Positions 44,355 through 56,317 are shown, numbered from the stretch's first letter. The stretch is DNA of 64,000 nt from Neonectria sp. B-13 (GCA_002682825.1 NOKP01000017.1:372001-436000); one strand, 5' to 3'. Numbers and translations: made by a program. The notes: generated by a model not told the origin, from the sequence alone.

Positions 44355-46215
44355 TCACCGCTCCGCGATTCCAATGCAGTAATAGTAGTCTGGCCAGAGG
44401 TTGCCGCACTCTGTGCCCACAGCCGGGTTCCATTCAATGAATTGGCTACAAAAGGGTCAGCGTCTAGCTTTAACACCAGCAAGGTTGATTTCAAACTTAC
44501 TCGGTACTGATTCTAGCAGACTGGGCCATAGACCAACACAGGTCATCGGATTGCATCAGGTAGAACCGCCGGCACTCGGACGTCATGCCCTCTTGGACAG
44601 GAGAAGGGGTGGTGATAGGCTCATTACCTGAGGTTGTGCTAGATTGCTGGGTTGAAGACGTCTTGGTTTCCGTCTCAGTGGGCGTCAACGTAGCCGTAGT
44701 GACGGACTCGTCTGTATCTATGCCGACGCAGATGTATTAGTCGGCATCTAAACCGTCACACTGTAGCCCGAGCGCTGGATTCCAATCTATCAGGTTCTCC
44801 TCAGTGATGCTGTTGGCGGCAGCAATCGACTTGCACGTGTCATCTTCGGACACGAGCAAATAGCTGATGCATTCCTCCGAGATGCCAGACTGTGTGGAAA
44901 TGCCGTCTCCAGGGGCGGTTGGAGTTGGGGCGCCATCAGTCCACGTGGTTGGCGTGTCTGCCTTGCCAACTCAGTACCATGTGTCTTGTTCGATGTCTGT
45001 ACAATCCTCAAGCACTGACGGATTCCAAGCAATGAAGTCCTCGACATCAAAGGTGCCGAATATGCTGGCGGTGAGGTCGCAAGTATCGTCGAGGGTTGTG
45101 AGATACCAAGCCGCACAATCGCCCGGACTTCCTGTCGGAACCGGTGATGGTGTGGCTGTCACAGTGGGAGGCATGGGGTTCCCACTCTCGTAGACTCCAA
45201 CACAATACCAGTTGCCTGACCAAAGACCATTGCAATCCCCATCAAGGACATGGTTCCACTCAAAGAACTGATCTTTGGTGACGTAGTTGTAAATGTCGAG
45301 GATGGCCTCGCAGTTCTCATAAGCTCCGACCTGGTGAAAGTGTTTGCAACTCTCGGGCATGGGGCCATGAGACGGCACGGGTGAGAAGCTCGAGTTGGCC
45401 GTGGGGTAAACCGTCAGCTCATGAGAAGTCGGCTCTGGTGGCGGCGTGAAATCCGACGTTGAAGTAGACCACTGGAGGTCTGGCTCTGGCCAAATTCCAC
45501 GCACACTCACGCAGATCCAATAATCTGCGTACAAACCCGACCAATCTTGGTGGAGCTCAGGGTTCCATTCATGCCTGTTGGAACGTACGGTGAGTTCAAA
45601 GCCTCTTTCAAACCCGCTTAAAGAGCTACTCACAACTGCTCTAATGTCATAAATCTACAGTACTTGTTCATGACGTTTTCGCACGTCTGGTCATCCACGA
45701 CAAGGTGCCAGCGATTGCATGCAGCCGGCTGTCCAGCCTGGGTTGCTGTTGGAGGCCATGCGGTGTCGGTGGTTGGAACAGTGATATTCCAAGTAACGAT
45801 GGGCTCCCGAATGGAATACGTTGTGTTTTGGGAGGCAGTCGTAAGACTGGTGGTGACGAGCACTGAGCTGGTAGTGACAGGCTCTGAGTTCGAAGTGGTT
45901 GAGATGACGGAAGAAGAGCCCGTCGACGCCGCCTCGCTAACACCTACACAATAGGCGTTTCCAAGCCAGAAGTTCTGCGAACAGTCGTCTGATACAGCCA
46001 GATTCCATTCCAGGAATTGATCACGACTAATGCCGTATAATTCTGGGACAGTAGCGCAGGTATCGCCTTCTACGATGGTGTGCCAGGCATTGCAGTTGTC
46101 GGGCTGGCCTTTGAACATGTCCACCTGGGCTATTGTCTTGGGCAATGACAATCTGTAGTTAAACGCCCAGTAACAGGGAGGAAGATGCACTGCGAAGCGC
46201 CATTGATGTTGGCAT
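44355..46215 (-). pseudogene. Six-LysM protein gene with two internal stop codons
   Basis: Six LysM-type units follow one another, each running from a Cys-x-x-aromatic start through a W-N-P/L/H block to a final C-V-G/C-I-G. They begin CNAWHTIVEGDTC, CNRWHLVVDDQTC, CKHFHQVGAYENC, CAAWYLTTLDDTC, CISYLLVSEDDTC and CRRFYLMQSDDLC, separated by Ser/Thr/Pro linkers. Introns near 45600 and 44450 splice cleanly. Two in-frame stops break the chain. TGA at 44971-44973 replaces the conserved Cys codon at the end of LysM4 (W-Y-stop-V-G). TAA at 44737-44739 replaces the conserved Tyr in LysM5 (A-D-stop-Y-I-C-V-G). All six units otherwise stay in one spliced frame. The start is unclear: ATGs at 46215, 46203 and 46190 are in different frames and no good signal peptide joins up. 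If read only to the TGA, about 3.8 LysM units would be made. Confidence 0.75.
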
Positions 46216-46999
46216 CTTGACCGGTTGTTGACGACGTGAAGACGGTCGAGATGGGGCTAGATGGTGGGCGAGACAGACCGGCAAGACAAACAAGCAAGAC
46301 AGGCGGGCAAGATCGACTGAAAAAGCAGGCAGCCGAGGCAATCCGAAGGAAGGGGTCGCAAGACCATCAGGTGCAGAGCTCACGAGGTGCTCGTGCAAGG
46401 GGCACATCGCCAACTGCGGAAGATGAAGGGGCCGCGGTCTTTCATGCCGGAATATGTGCATGCTCAACAGTTTCGTACTTGAAGTGACCAGTGGTATAGT
46501 GTTTTGGGGCCGCGCCTGGGAAGTCGTAAATCTTGTCTCCTCGATCCTGAATCTCAGCGACTCTTTCGCCGTTGGCAACCGAGAGGACAGCCTCATATTA
46601 CGGTTCATAACACTTTGACCAAGATCTCCTCAAAGTCCCACTTTTCTTTTTAGCAATATGCCTGCCTCCTCGCCTGATTGTGCGTTCTTTCATTCCGCCC
46701 CACAGACCTACTCGTGTGTGCTGCTGGGTAGTCAAAATGATCTTTCTTGCATGTCGTTTTCATGATGTAGGCTTGAAATTCCTTATCGAGGTACATCACG
46801 AACTAAGTAGAAACGGAACAGGAGAAAAGCTCAGATAGCGCCGTAACTAACAAATCCGTTTCTGCAAGCGCTGACCGCCTAGTTAGACTGTGTGTCCACA
46901 ACTTCGTCTTACTCATCTCAGTGCGATTTGTAAAGATAAAAAGACTTACCTCAACGGCGGGCACATCAACTTATCTACTGCTCATCTGCAACGTTCACA
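46216..46999. other. Intergenic, no gene seen
   Basis: Divergent upstream region of the LysM locus and the cupin gene. The TCCGGTGGAA motif found further right is absent here. Confidence 0.45.
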
Positions 47000-47104
47000 A
47001 TGCAGAATATGTCAGATCTAATCATTGAGGACGCTTTTGATACAAATCGGACGGTTGAAGCCCTCGAGGAGTTTATTAGCTTACCATCCAACAACGTCAC
47101 ATCA

Positions 47105-47686
47105 ATGGAGACTTCCGCCCTTCCACCCGTCATCCGCGGACAGGCCAACAATGCTTTGCCACCGGCAACGGCAGTAATTACCACACACGACACAAATACG
47201 CGCAAGTCGATCTTTTACAAATATCAGGACTCCGACTCTCCTCTCACTTCCTGGCATAAACCACTGGATCACGGCAAAATGGCATTCTTCTCGCTATATC
47301 ATACCACGCGGGTCCCAACAGCGACGCAGAACGATCTTGACAACCACCATGCCTTAATGAGCAGCAGCGAGTCCGTTCCACCGTTGGTTGTTAGTAACGG
47401 CACCATTGCTCGCATGGTCGATTTTTCTCCAGGCTGCACCACCGTCAATCACCGCTCTCGCAGCGTAGACTACGGAGTAGTCATTGAGGGTACCCTTGAG
47501 CTTGTTCTTGACTCGGGTGAGACGAGGATCTTCGGACCTGGGGGTATGATAGTACAGCGTGGTACAATGCATCAGTGGAGGAACCCAAGCGCTTCAAGAT
47601 GGGCCAGGGCTTTCTTCGTTCTAGTCTCCGCTGAGCCGGTGGTGGTGAACGGCAAAATAATGGAAGAAGATTTGGGTGGTCTCTAA
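47105..47686 (+). CDS. Cupin-domain protein
   Basis: One exon. I prefer the ATG at 47105 (METSALPPVIRGQ), giving 193 aa, because the family usually starts close to an L-P-P-V-x-R motif. An in-frame ATG at 47000 would add 35 residues of unfamiliar sequence. The cupin motif is in the C-terminal half: FSPGCTTVNHRSRSVDYGVV with IEGTLELVLDSGE, then GPGGMIVQRGTMHQWRNPS. This gives the two conserved His/Glu blocks of small fungal cupins that bind a metal. The reaction is unknown. It precedes the sugar-transport island but lacks the shared promoter word, so it may lie outside the regulon. Confidence 0.8.
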   Translation: METSALPPVIRGQANNALPPATAVITTHDTNTRKSIFYKYQDSDSPLTSWHKPLDHGKMAFFSLYHTTRVPTATQNDLDNHHALMSSSESVPPLVVSNGTIARMVDFSPGCTTVNHRSRSVDYGVVIEGTLELVLDSGETRIFGPGGMIVQRGTMHQWRNPSASRWARAFFVLVSAEPVVVNGKIMEEDLGGL

Positions 47687-48259
47687 GTCCCCGGCAACAG
47701 AAGCTACATCCTATGGAGTAATGGACGGGAGAATATTTCTCACTGCGAGCGACTGATGCCATGCACCATGCTCTAGGGCGACACAGTACAAGCAAAGTGT
47801 TGGAATATACTTGAGGCTACTCTTAATTCTCCCTGGCATGCTCTGGACCTTTCGTGAGCGGGTTCCTGGTACGAAACGACAGAGCTGAGGTCGAAGATCC
47901 GATGGTTAGCCTGGTGGATTGACTTGCTCACTGCGCCCCGTATTCATCGGGCAAGAGCGTAAACCTCCTCTGCTCCGGAGAGCAGAGCTTCCGGTGGAAG
48001 TTTGACCTCTTTCATTTGGTGGCGATTGAGGTGAGCGAGTCATTGGCAACGGGACCCCGCCTCCACGACCCCATGCGGCGCTATTTCACCCCAGAGCGTT
48101 CATCTGGGGACCCCGGACGAAGCTGGAGACGCTGCGGTGTTGGCCTGTCATTTCCCCGAGTACAAAATGCCAGCCCCTTCAACGTTCTCTAGACAAGGAA
48201 TATCGATGTCTTCTCACCTCATTCATAGAACTCCCCTTCATTGACGCAAACTCAACACG
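47687..48259. other. Promoter region of the first sugar transporter gene
   Basis: No gene. Contains one TCCGGTGGAA site (listed separately). Confidence 0.5.
47990..47999 (+). promoter_or_regulatory. TCCGGTGGAA site upstream of the sugar MFS gene
   Basis: Exact copy of the 10-mer shared by the promoters of the right-hand island, about 260 bases before the ATG at 48260. It is inside a short palindrome, CTTCCGGTGGAAG. Confidence 0.6.
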
Positions 48260-50160
48260 ATGACCGGCGACGCTGTCTCTCATACCCAGAAGCGACGGAA
48301 GGTGACAACCTACAATATCCTGGTGGTGCTGATTGCGGCACTGGGATCTGTAATCTACGGATACAACTCCTCAGTTATTGCGACTACGCTGGTTCGTTTC
48401 TCTTTGCTGTATCTTTGCTCTTCGCACCCATGTTAATGACTACCAGGGTCAACCTTCGTTCTACAAGCATTTCGACCTTGCCGAGGACGCCTCCCAGGTT
48501 GGCTATGCAGAAACGACAAGAATCATCGGTGCCTGCAATGGCCTTGCCCAGGCCGGTGGCTTCTTCGGGTCCTTCCTCAACGCCTGGATTGCCGACAGGT
48601 TCGGTAGGAGAGCCTGTTTCAAGGTTGCTTCTATCATATGCATCGTAGGCGGTACTTTGCAGGGAGCTGCACCAAACTTAGCAACATTGCTTGCCTTCAG
48701 ATTCATAAGTGGTCTCGGTATCGGTATGTGCTTGACTGCAACTCCACTCTATCAATCAGAACTCGCCCCTCCGCATGCACGAGGCCTGCTTGTTGGTTCT
48801 CACGGCGCTTTTCTTGCCATTGGATACAATATTGCTAGCTGGATAGGGCTTGGATGCTTCTTTGCCAGCAACGAGGCATTCCAGTGGAGGTTTCCTTTAG
48901 CCTTTCAAGTGCTCTTCCCAGTCATGCTGCTCATTGGTTCTATTTGGCTTCCAGAGTCTCCTCGGTGGCTAGTCGGAAAGGATCGTCTGGAAGAAGCCCG
49001 CGATATTCTCCAGCGACTTCACGCTTCTGCCGATGATCCTCACCACACTTATGCGAGTACGGAGCTGGATCAGATTGTCTCTCAGATCAATCTCGAACAC
49101 GACGCCCGTCAGACACGTCAACCCGGCTCAAGAACTTTCTTCAGCGAGATGAAAGATCTATTCACATATGCACCGCACCGCAGACGGGCGCTTTTGGGCT
49201 TTGGGCTGCTCTTTGGTGCCCAGTGCACCGGCGTCCTTGTTATCAACAACTACCAAGTCATCCTATTCCCCGCTCTAGGAATTTCGCCCGCCCTCTCGCT
49301 GGGACTTTACAGCGTCTACCTTGCCATAGCACTGGTTGGGAACTCTATCTGCGGTCCCCTTGTTGATGTAAGAAGCTTTCTTTAGCATCCCACTGACTGG
49401 TCAGTGGGTTAGAAAGGCGAGGAGAAACGACAATTGCCCTCGCTCCAGACTTGTTGGGAGATACTCATGGCTAACTTTCCCTCAACCATAGCGCTTCGGA
49501 CGACGACTTTGTATGCTGATCGGTCTTACCGGCTGTCTAGTCGCACTTATCGGGGAGTGCATATTCGCTCGCTTCGCCGCTCTACCTGATGCAAGCACAA
49601 CCGTTCTTGCTTTGGGCGTCTTCTTCATCTTCCTCTACATACCCTTTTTCTCTACACTTATTGATCCTGCCATGTACATCTACGCGAGCGAGATTTTCCC
49701 TGCGGAGGTCCGAAGTGTTGGAGTTGCTGTGAGCATGTCAGGTAATTGAAACCTTTCTCAATATTCAGCATTGGAACGGTTTGAAGATGAACCCTTTTGG
49801 TTGGCTAACCATGGCTCCCACCTAATAGGACAATGGCTTGCTACCATCATATTTCTTCAGACTGCACCAACAGCATTCAATGCTATCGGCTACCAGTTCT
49901 ACTTCGTTTTTATTTCCTGCACGGTCGCTCTGTTCATTCTTATATTCCTCTTCTACCCAGAGGTATTATTCCACTCCTGCCAGTAACTGAATTTAGCTGA
50001 TATTTTGTATTAGACTATGGGCATGTCGCTTGAGGAAATTGCAAGCGTATTTGGGGAGCAGGTTGCGACCAGTCACAAAGCTGAGGTCGACCAGGTTGAA
50101 TGTGTGAAGCCCCAACTCTCTACCCGCGTACCAGGCTTCAACAAGGAGAGGGATGCGTAA
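48260..50160 (+). CDS. MFS sugar transporter (hexose/lactose permease type)
   Basis: Five exons: 48260-48391, 48447-49367, 49492-49741, 49829-49962, 50014-50160; 527 aa. It has the twelve-helix sugar-porter layout. Signatures: AWIADRFGRRACF after TM2 (D-R-x-G-R-R), WLPESPRWLVGKDRLEEA after TM6 (P-E-S-P-R-W), VDRFGRRLCMLIGLTG after TM8 and FPAEVRSVGVAVS, ending with the family's TMGMSLEEIASVFG. These place it in the sugar porter family of the plasma membrane; substrate not readable. It starts the island that carries the TCCGGTGGAA promoter word. Confidence 0.9.
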
Positions 50161-50756
50161 ATATAGAGACCTTACTAAGTAGCTAGCTTAGCTCAGTTGC
50201 AGGGAACAGAGCCTGGGGGATTGATATCTGTCCCGAGACAAGTCTACTCTACATGCAATACAAATACTTAGTAACTACTCTCTTCTCTGCACCTGAGCCG
50301 AGAAGCTGCTGAAACCACTGTATCTGGATCATATCGGAGACAAACACGATGAGGTCCTGATCACGAATTTAACTTGGGAATATGCCCATGTGGGCTTCGG
50401 CATGGAACTACCTCATGCCTCACTACTTTGCAATGTAAATACACCACTAACTAACCTACCTTCCCGGAGCAGCAAGATTGAGACTTCGCGGGCATTCACC
50501 AGGCTTAGCGATAAAACTTCGTTGAGCATGAGGAAAAGACGCATCTGGGTTTCAGTTCAAGTTGTGACTGGAGGGATGTGTCTAAACCGAGAGATGATCA
50601 AAGGCCACGTTCATAAAAAACCTAGGCCTTCATAAATTTACATTTTTCGGACTCAGACTACGCCCTTACCCTGGCTCACTTCTGAAGATGCTTGAATAGC
50701 TGATAACAGTATCTTGAACTTGGTAGGCTCGGGTGAATGGGTGCATGGATCACCCA

Positions 50757-50766
50757 TCCGGTGGAA
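50757..50766 (+). promoter_or_regulatory. TCCGGTGGAA site, distal, Dal5-type MFS promoter
   Basis: Exact 10-mer, about 420 bases before the ATG at 51186. Confidence 0.55.
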
Positions 50767-50917
50767 GTCCCAAAGTGGATTTGCAGGTACGGCCCGAGCA
50801 TGCTTGGCTTTCGTCGTTGTAAGCAACTCTTGGGACCCCATGGGGAAGGATCAGTGGAGATCCGGGGGTGTGGAGGGAACAAGTCATCAAGTCCACAACT
50901 TATGCTTGGCGTAGGTC

Positions 50918-50927
50918 GCCGGTGGAA
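50918..50927 (+). promoter_or_regulatory. GCCGGTGGAA site, proximal, Dal5-type MFS promoter
   Basis: Nine of ten bases match the shared word. About 259 bases before the ATG, nearly the same distance as at the sugar MFS gene. Confidence 0.55.
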
Positions 50928-51185
50928 AGTCGAGGTCTGGGAATGGTGCAGGGTGCTCGGCATTTTCTCGTGGGATGATAAGAGGTACGGGGCTGCCCTG
51001 CAGCTTCGTTGTGGGAACAATTTTGCGATATAAGTATCTTCGCCTCTCTTGACTATTGTCATTGCCGAAACTGCCTCTTCACTTTGACAGGATACACGAG
51101 TCAGTTTTACATCTCTAATCCAAGCTGTTCCCTCCTACATCATTTTATCCCACCTCACTTGTAAACTAAGTATTCACGACCAAAC

Positions 51186-52933
51186 ATGGCCGCCGGTCAT
51201 CTTTTTACTAGGACTCAAGCCGTTGAACTTGAGAGGCAGCTCGACATCAACCATATCGATAAGGCCACTCGCGAACCTGATCCCCCGGAGGACGGTAAGA
51301 ATGGACCTGCATTCACGCCGGAGGAAGAACGCAGCATCATTCGACGTATCGACAGACGCCTGGTCGTTACTGTCGGGGTCATGTATTGTGTCAGCCTCAT
51401 GGATCGGACGAATATGAGTGCTGCCAACATCGCCGGCATGGGTGACGAGCTTGAATTGAAGGGATATCGATATGTAAGTCCTGGAGGCTGCTGAGAGCTT
51501 GCTTGTACACCTTCATCAACAAAGATAATGTGAATTTGAAGCTGAATATGTCCAGAATATTGCAAACCTCGTCTTTTTCATCACCTACGTCATCTTTCAA
51601 CCGCCATCTACCGTAGTCATCCGCAAGATCGGTCCGCGACGGAGCTTGGCAGGGTTGACGCTCATTTGGGGAGCGATCATGATTGGAATGGGCTTTTCTC
51701 GCACATTTGTCCATCTAACAGCGGGGAGGCTATTGTTAGGCTTGATAGAAGCTGGATTCTTTCCTGGTTGCATCTATCTTCTGAGCACATGGTATACACG
51801 ATGTAGGTAATTGCCCTTTCAACTCTTGTGTAAGGAATGGACTGACGCGAATCAAATAGATGAGGTTGGTAAGCGATATTCCGTTTTTTACCTTATTGGT
51901 TGCGTTGCCTCGGCCTTCGCTGGTATTCTTGCATATGGGGTGAGTGAACCTGATTTTTCCATGCTTTCATGAACTGCTACTCAATGCTGATAGTTAATGC
52001 AACTCGATGGATACGCAAACCTCACTGGCTGGCGCTGGATTTTTATTATTGAGGGCATCATCACTTGTTTCCTCGGCATCGCTGGCTACTGGCTTCTTGT
52101 GGAGTTCCCCGACTCTAAGCGCGAGTCTTGGCGATTCCTAGGCCCCCAAGAGCGTTCTTTTGTTGTCGCCCGGATTAACTGCGACCGGGGTGATACCGAG
52201 ATCCCTCCTTTTCGCCTGGGCAACTTTCTACGTGGCCTTACGGACTGGAAGATTTGGGCGTATGCTGTAATGTTTTTCAACAGCACGACTGTCACTTACG
52301 CCCTTTTCTACACACTGCCACTCATCCTTCGTGGAAACATGGGGTTCACAATTGGCGAGTCGCAGTGCCTCGTCGCACCGCCATACGCCTTCGCTGGCGT
52401 TGTCATGTTTGCTACAGGCTGGTTTGGTGATCGCTACCATATTCGTGGGCCTATTGTTCTTTTTAATATGGCTCTGTGTCTCACTGGCCTGCCAATAATG
52501 GGTTGGGCCAATAGCCCGGCTGCGCGTTATTTTGGAGTATTCCTCGTTACAGCAGGTGCTAACAGCAATGTTCCCACCTTGATGTCATTTCAGGCAAACA
52601 ACGTGCGAGGACAATGGAAACGCGCTCTCTGTAGTGCCACCCTAGTAGGTTTCGGTGGTTTGGGTGGAATTGCAGGGAGTCTTGTCTTCCGTGAGCAAGA
52701 TAGAGAGCAGGGATACAAGCCTGGCATGTGGGCGTGTATCTCATGCTCACTACTCACCGTGCTGTTGATTCTTCTTCTTGAACTCGACTTCAAAAGGGAA
52801 AATAAGCAAGCGGATCTCGGAAACAAGATTCTCGAGCGCCACGAGGTGGGTACTGCCAGATACGAATATGGTCTTTGGTTGCTAACACTCTCTCTAGGAG
52901 AACGCTTCCCCAGATTTCCGATACACATATTAG
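51186..52933 (+). CDS. MFS transporter, Dal5/anion:cation symporter family
   Basis: Five exons: 51186-51473, 51556-51802, 51860-51939, 51994-52845, 52898-52933; 500 aa. The N-terminal cytosolic stretch ends EEERSIIRRIDRRLVVTVGVMY, then LMDRTNMSAANIAGM, typical of the allantoate/nicotinate-type permeases (L-D-R-x-N). FPGCIYLLSTWYTRYEVGKRYSVFY and LTGWRWIFIIEGI are further family hallmarks. The last exon adds only 11 residues (ENASPDFRYTY), again usual for the family. It imports small organic anions, vitamins or similar; the substrate is not predictable. It lies between the sugar MFS and the regulator, with shared promoter sites. Confidence 0.9.
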
Positions 52934-53424
52934 CCTGAAATATGTCCTTAGAAGTGAGATAAAAGGAGCACGATCGTTGACGATGCCAAATTTTGTGGTC
53001 TTGTGAAGCTGGCAGTGGTTAGGGTGTGGAACTTATAGCGGTCACTTATGTATGACAGTTCACATAACCACTGACTGGAATAAATGGGACTGGCTCCTCC
53101 GTTTTCTCAGTCAGTTTCATCGATTCTGGTATTAAAATTGAAGCTTCTAGGATCAAAGGAGTAAAGACCGGAACAGTCAGCTTCAATACCGCTATACATG
53201 CATTTTCTACGACGTTTGATTCTTTTGCTACTCCGAATTACATCATTCACTGCGACTTCTGTTCTCTATGTCACCGACGCTGATGTCTCATGAAGGTCAA
53301 GGAATGTACGAAAGTCGGGATAGCCAAGTTGAAAGGTTATAATACAAGTTCTTACTCATATTCCGCAGCCGTGAACAGCATTGTTTCAGCTACTTGAAAT
53401 GTGCCCTAGAATTACTTTAACACT
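52934..53424. other. Convergent intergenic region, no gene seen
   Basis: 3' flanks of the Dal5-type transporter and of the regulator gene. Confidence 0.5.
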
Positions 53425-56092
53425 TTACAATGACATCATATCTCCAAACGCGTCGTCAAGACCGTGATTTCCCCAGCTCCATGCGCTGGAAGGATCGTTG
53501 GGCAATAAATTGAAGAACGCTGCGAAAATACTTTGATTAGCTTTGTACTCTGCCAAAGGTTTCAGTGGATAATAATGGCAGGCAGGTGATCAAAGTATGA
53601 TTATAGCCTTAGTAGAGAAACAACTCACCTTGACCAAAGTTACCCATCGTGTCTTCCAGTTGGGATAGCATTTCATGTGATTGAATACTGGAGAATTCGA
53701 GCTGAGTATCAGCTAATTCTGCTGTACTTATAACTCCAGAAACTGCCGGATACTCTGCCGTGTTTCCATAAGGTGCGGAGATATCTGTAGCTGATGACTG
53801 GGTCGCAGACAACACTTGCAATGCTGGTGGAATTCCGAGTGTCAAAGAGCGATCCATGGGTGCTTGTGGTAAGGTTGCGTCTTCCCTTGGTTCGTCTGGA
53901 AGATTCGAATTCTGGCCAACTGCAATGTTTGAACAAAATTGGGAAAGATTGGCGTTGTTGTTTAGATCTGACGGCTCCAGCGTATCATCGGACAATCCCT
54001 TCTCGATTTCCTGCTTGAGACTATGTCTCAGGAGTGCTATGAGTAATTGCTCAGTGTGCTCGGCAATTTTGCTTATTCCACGCATCTTGCGGCATTCCTT
54101 GAGAATACGTATCGCCCCGGCTTTCGCTTTTTGGGCCGCGTCGCTGAAAGGCCAAAGCATCGGAGGTATGCAGAGAATCACACCGGCCGTGAAGAAATTC
54201 ATGAGCAGGAAGGAGGAGCAAAACTCGGATTTAAAGGTGGACACCGTGTATCTGGATATATTGAGAGCAGCGTTGAAGGTGAGATCCAAAGAAGCATAGA
54301 AGCTGGGCGTGTAGTGTGACAGGTTATTGGCGGTGGTGGCGAGGGCAACACGGTACTCCAGCAAAGGACGGTTGACGAAGATAACAGCGCTCTCGTATGT
54401 CAGCTGCAAAGTATTAATTTGAAGAATCAAATGCTTCCTTGCTCGGCGATCTGGTGCAGGAAGTTCACCCTCAGTGGGTAGGTGTGCAGGCATTCCATCC
54501 GGCGATCGTTTTCGATGGTCGAAAATGGCTGGCAGTTTCTGACGCCACGCATCCAGGGCAGACTGAACCTCCTGTATCGAGCCAACGAGTACGGCGTATG
54601 TGTCAGGACTCAGTGGGTTTTTTAGGCTCAGGACACGGAAGCGATTCAAAGCTTGGCGAACGACACTATAAAGTCGACTTTTTAACTCATGAAAAGTCAA
54701 ACTGGAGACGGCAATCAGACCACATTGAAAGCGACTGGTAATGGCGGAGGGTAGGGCCTCTCCGCTGAGTTCATTAAGCGCATGAGCAACGGTATAATCG
54801 GCATCCAGAGACGCGGGACGGCCATAGATCATGGAGGCAAAAGTGTCGGCAACAATGATATGGTTCCAAACGCGATGGTAGACCTCGCGTCGAAAGGTAT
54901 CAGAACTAGAGTTGCGATGTCCATAATATGGAAAGAGGGCATATGCGCTTCGAACAGCGAGGCCCAGAAGGCTCCAGGCTAACCTGGAAGAACCATGGTA
55001 TATGTGATAGGTGCCCAGGAGAATGCAAGTCTGAACTGTCTCGATCTTGCAATCGTCAAGTAGCTCTATCATGTGGGTCTTGACCTCCTGGATAAGGGCA
55101 TCAATGAGATGATGTGAGTCGATTGATGTTTCAGCCAACAACAAGTGGCCCCGCCAAGAACGATCCGAACCGGCGCACAGAATGCCTTGGGCGGTGATCA
55201 TGAGCATCAGCAAGGCTGATCCTCGATCAGCTTCACACCAAGTACGACGAGCAAGAAGTTCACGAGCTGTTTGTAGGAATGTCTCTTCGTGAACGAGAAG
55301 AATGAACCACTGGTAATGATCAAAGTAGGCCTCGAATGATGCTTCCATGACCTCGGTTGGAGGCAACGACATGGTTCTTAAGGACCATGGCGGGGACGAT
55401 GCTGGCAAAGCAGCTGAATTTGCATGACCGGGGATCCTAGATATGTCACTAGGCTGCGGCGTGTCTGTTTCGTCGGCAAAGATGTTGGCGGCGAAGTCAA
55501 CAGCAGAGCTACTGGCTCCAAATCGATACGGCTCTGGGTGAGGAACCGGGACACCTCTTGCCGCACCTTCAGTATTTGAAGCGGATGTTGCGGGAGTTGC
55601 AGGTTCCACAGGCTCTGCACCACCTATCGAATCAGGGGACCCAAGCCCAACAACAGGGGTGGAAGAAGTCAACAGTGGGATGGCCGGTGATCCTTCCGGG
55701 TTCCGTCTCGAAGACTGGGGATTTGCAGTCCGCCTGGACGAGCGGCCGGCTGCTCTCTGACGGGGCTCGCATGGAACTCCAGAGCGAGCACACATGGTGC
55801 AAGGGCGAGTGGGATCGCACTATCCCTTGACTTTGTTTAGTAAGAGTCTTCCAAGAGTGACGTGTCTACTCCGCAACATCTTCATATGCAACCAGACAGT
55901 AAATCAACCCCAGGACAGTACGGGATGGACTCAACCAGCTATGTTCTTCCGAATGCCGGGGCTGCATATATGGGCGCCAGCTTCGGGGTTTGCTCAAAAA
56001 GAGGGACAGACCTTTAATTTTTGCCGACGGCATCTCGCACAGGCCTGTGACACTCGACTGCGCAGGACTCGAGGCGGAACTTCGGAATCCAT
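53425..56092 (-). CDS. Zn2Cys6 transcription factor with fungal-specific TF domain
   Basis: Three exons: 56012-56092, 53629-55819, 53425-53519; 788 aa. Exon 1 begins MDSEVPPRVLRSRVSQACAR and carries the first half of the zinc cluster (CARCRRQKLK). Exon 2 opens with CDPTRPCTMCARSGVPCEP, completing C-x2-C-x6-C-x5-9-C-x2-C-x-C. A Ser/Pro linker follows, then the middle homology region (PF04082) from about residue 170, with HEETFLQTARELL, VQTCILLGTYHIYHG and FASMIYGRPASLD. The last exon gives an acidic/aromatic end (FFNLLPNDPSSAWSWGNHGL), a possible activation tail. The gene sits mid-island, and its own promoter has the densest cluster of the TCCGGTGGAA word. Zinc-cluster factors often bind CGG triplets, which the word contains. 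I infer it is the local, autoregulated regulator. Confidence 0.9.
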
Positions 56093-56226
56093 GGCGGTAA
56101 TAGACGGAGAGAGAACCATTGGTACTGTTGGCGACAGTGGGATGTGCGGAGACGGAAGTGGTGGAAGGAAGTCGTGATATCGGGTCGGATATGTACTCCA
56201 TATGATTATTCCACATCCGAGCATTA

Positions 56227-56317
56227 TTCCACCGGATCCACCGGAACGTAGACTAAATTCCACCGGAAAGAAACAAGCTAGGCTAATAACCCCGCAAATG
56301 CGGCACATTCCACCAGG
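56227..56317 (-). promoter_or_regulatory. Cluster of four TTCCACCGGA-type sites in the regulator promoter
   Basis: Plus-strand words: TTCCACCGGA at 56227-56236, TCCACCGGAA at 56237-56246 (abutting the first), TTCCACCGGA at 56258-56267, and the variant TTCCACCAGG at 56308-56317. They lie 135-225 bases upstream of the regulator ATG (56092). Three perfect cores within 40 bases cannot be chance easily and point to a binding array. Confidence 0.7.

Larger units (their letters stand above)
50161..51185. other. Promoter region of the Dal5-type transporter gene
   Basis: One kilobase without a convincing gene; open frames on both strands overlap and look random. Holds two copies of the shared promoter word. 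Confidence 0.5.

Noticed and set aside
46140..46215. A 12-base intron joining the MPTSMALRSASSSLLLG start to the first LysM unit
   Set aside because: GTTTAACTACAG would be far too short for a spliceosomal intron, so the start of the multi-LysM gene is left open.
47000..47104. Upstream in-frame ATG of the cupin gene as the true start
   Set aside because: The extra 35 residues do not resemble the start of related cupins; kept only as an alternative.
53609..53628. Regulator C terminus ending at 53609
   Set aside because: Reading through a GTGAG donor gives an early stop, whereas splicing to 53519 gives a well-formed acidic/aromatic tail ending at 53425.
53425..56092. The zinc-cluster gene as the missing depsipeptide-cluster regulator
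   Set aside because: It is 23 kb from the transporter with many unrelated genes between, and its promoter word is shared with the sugar island. I did not see the word near the NRPS, reductase or transporter.
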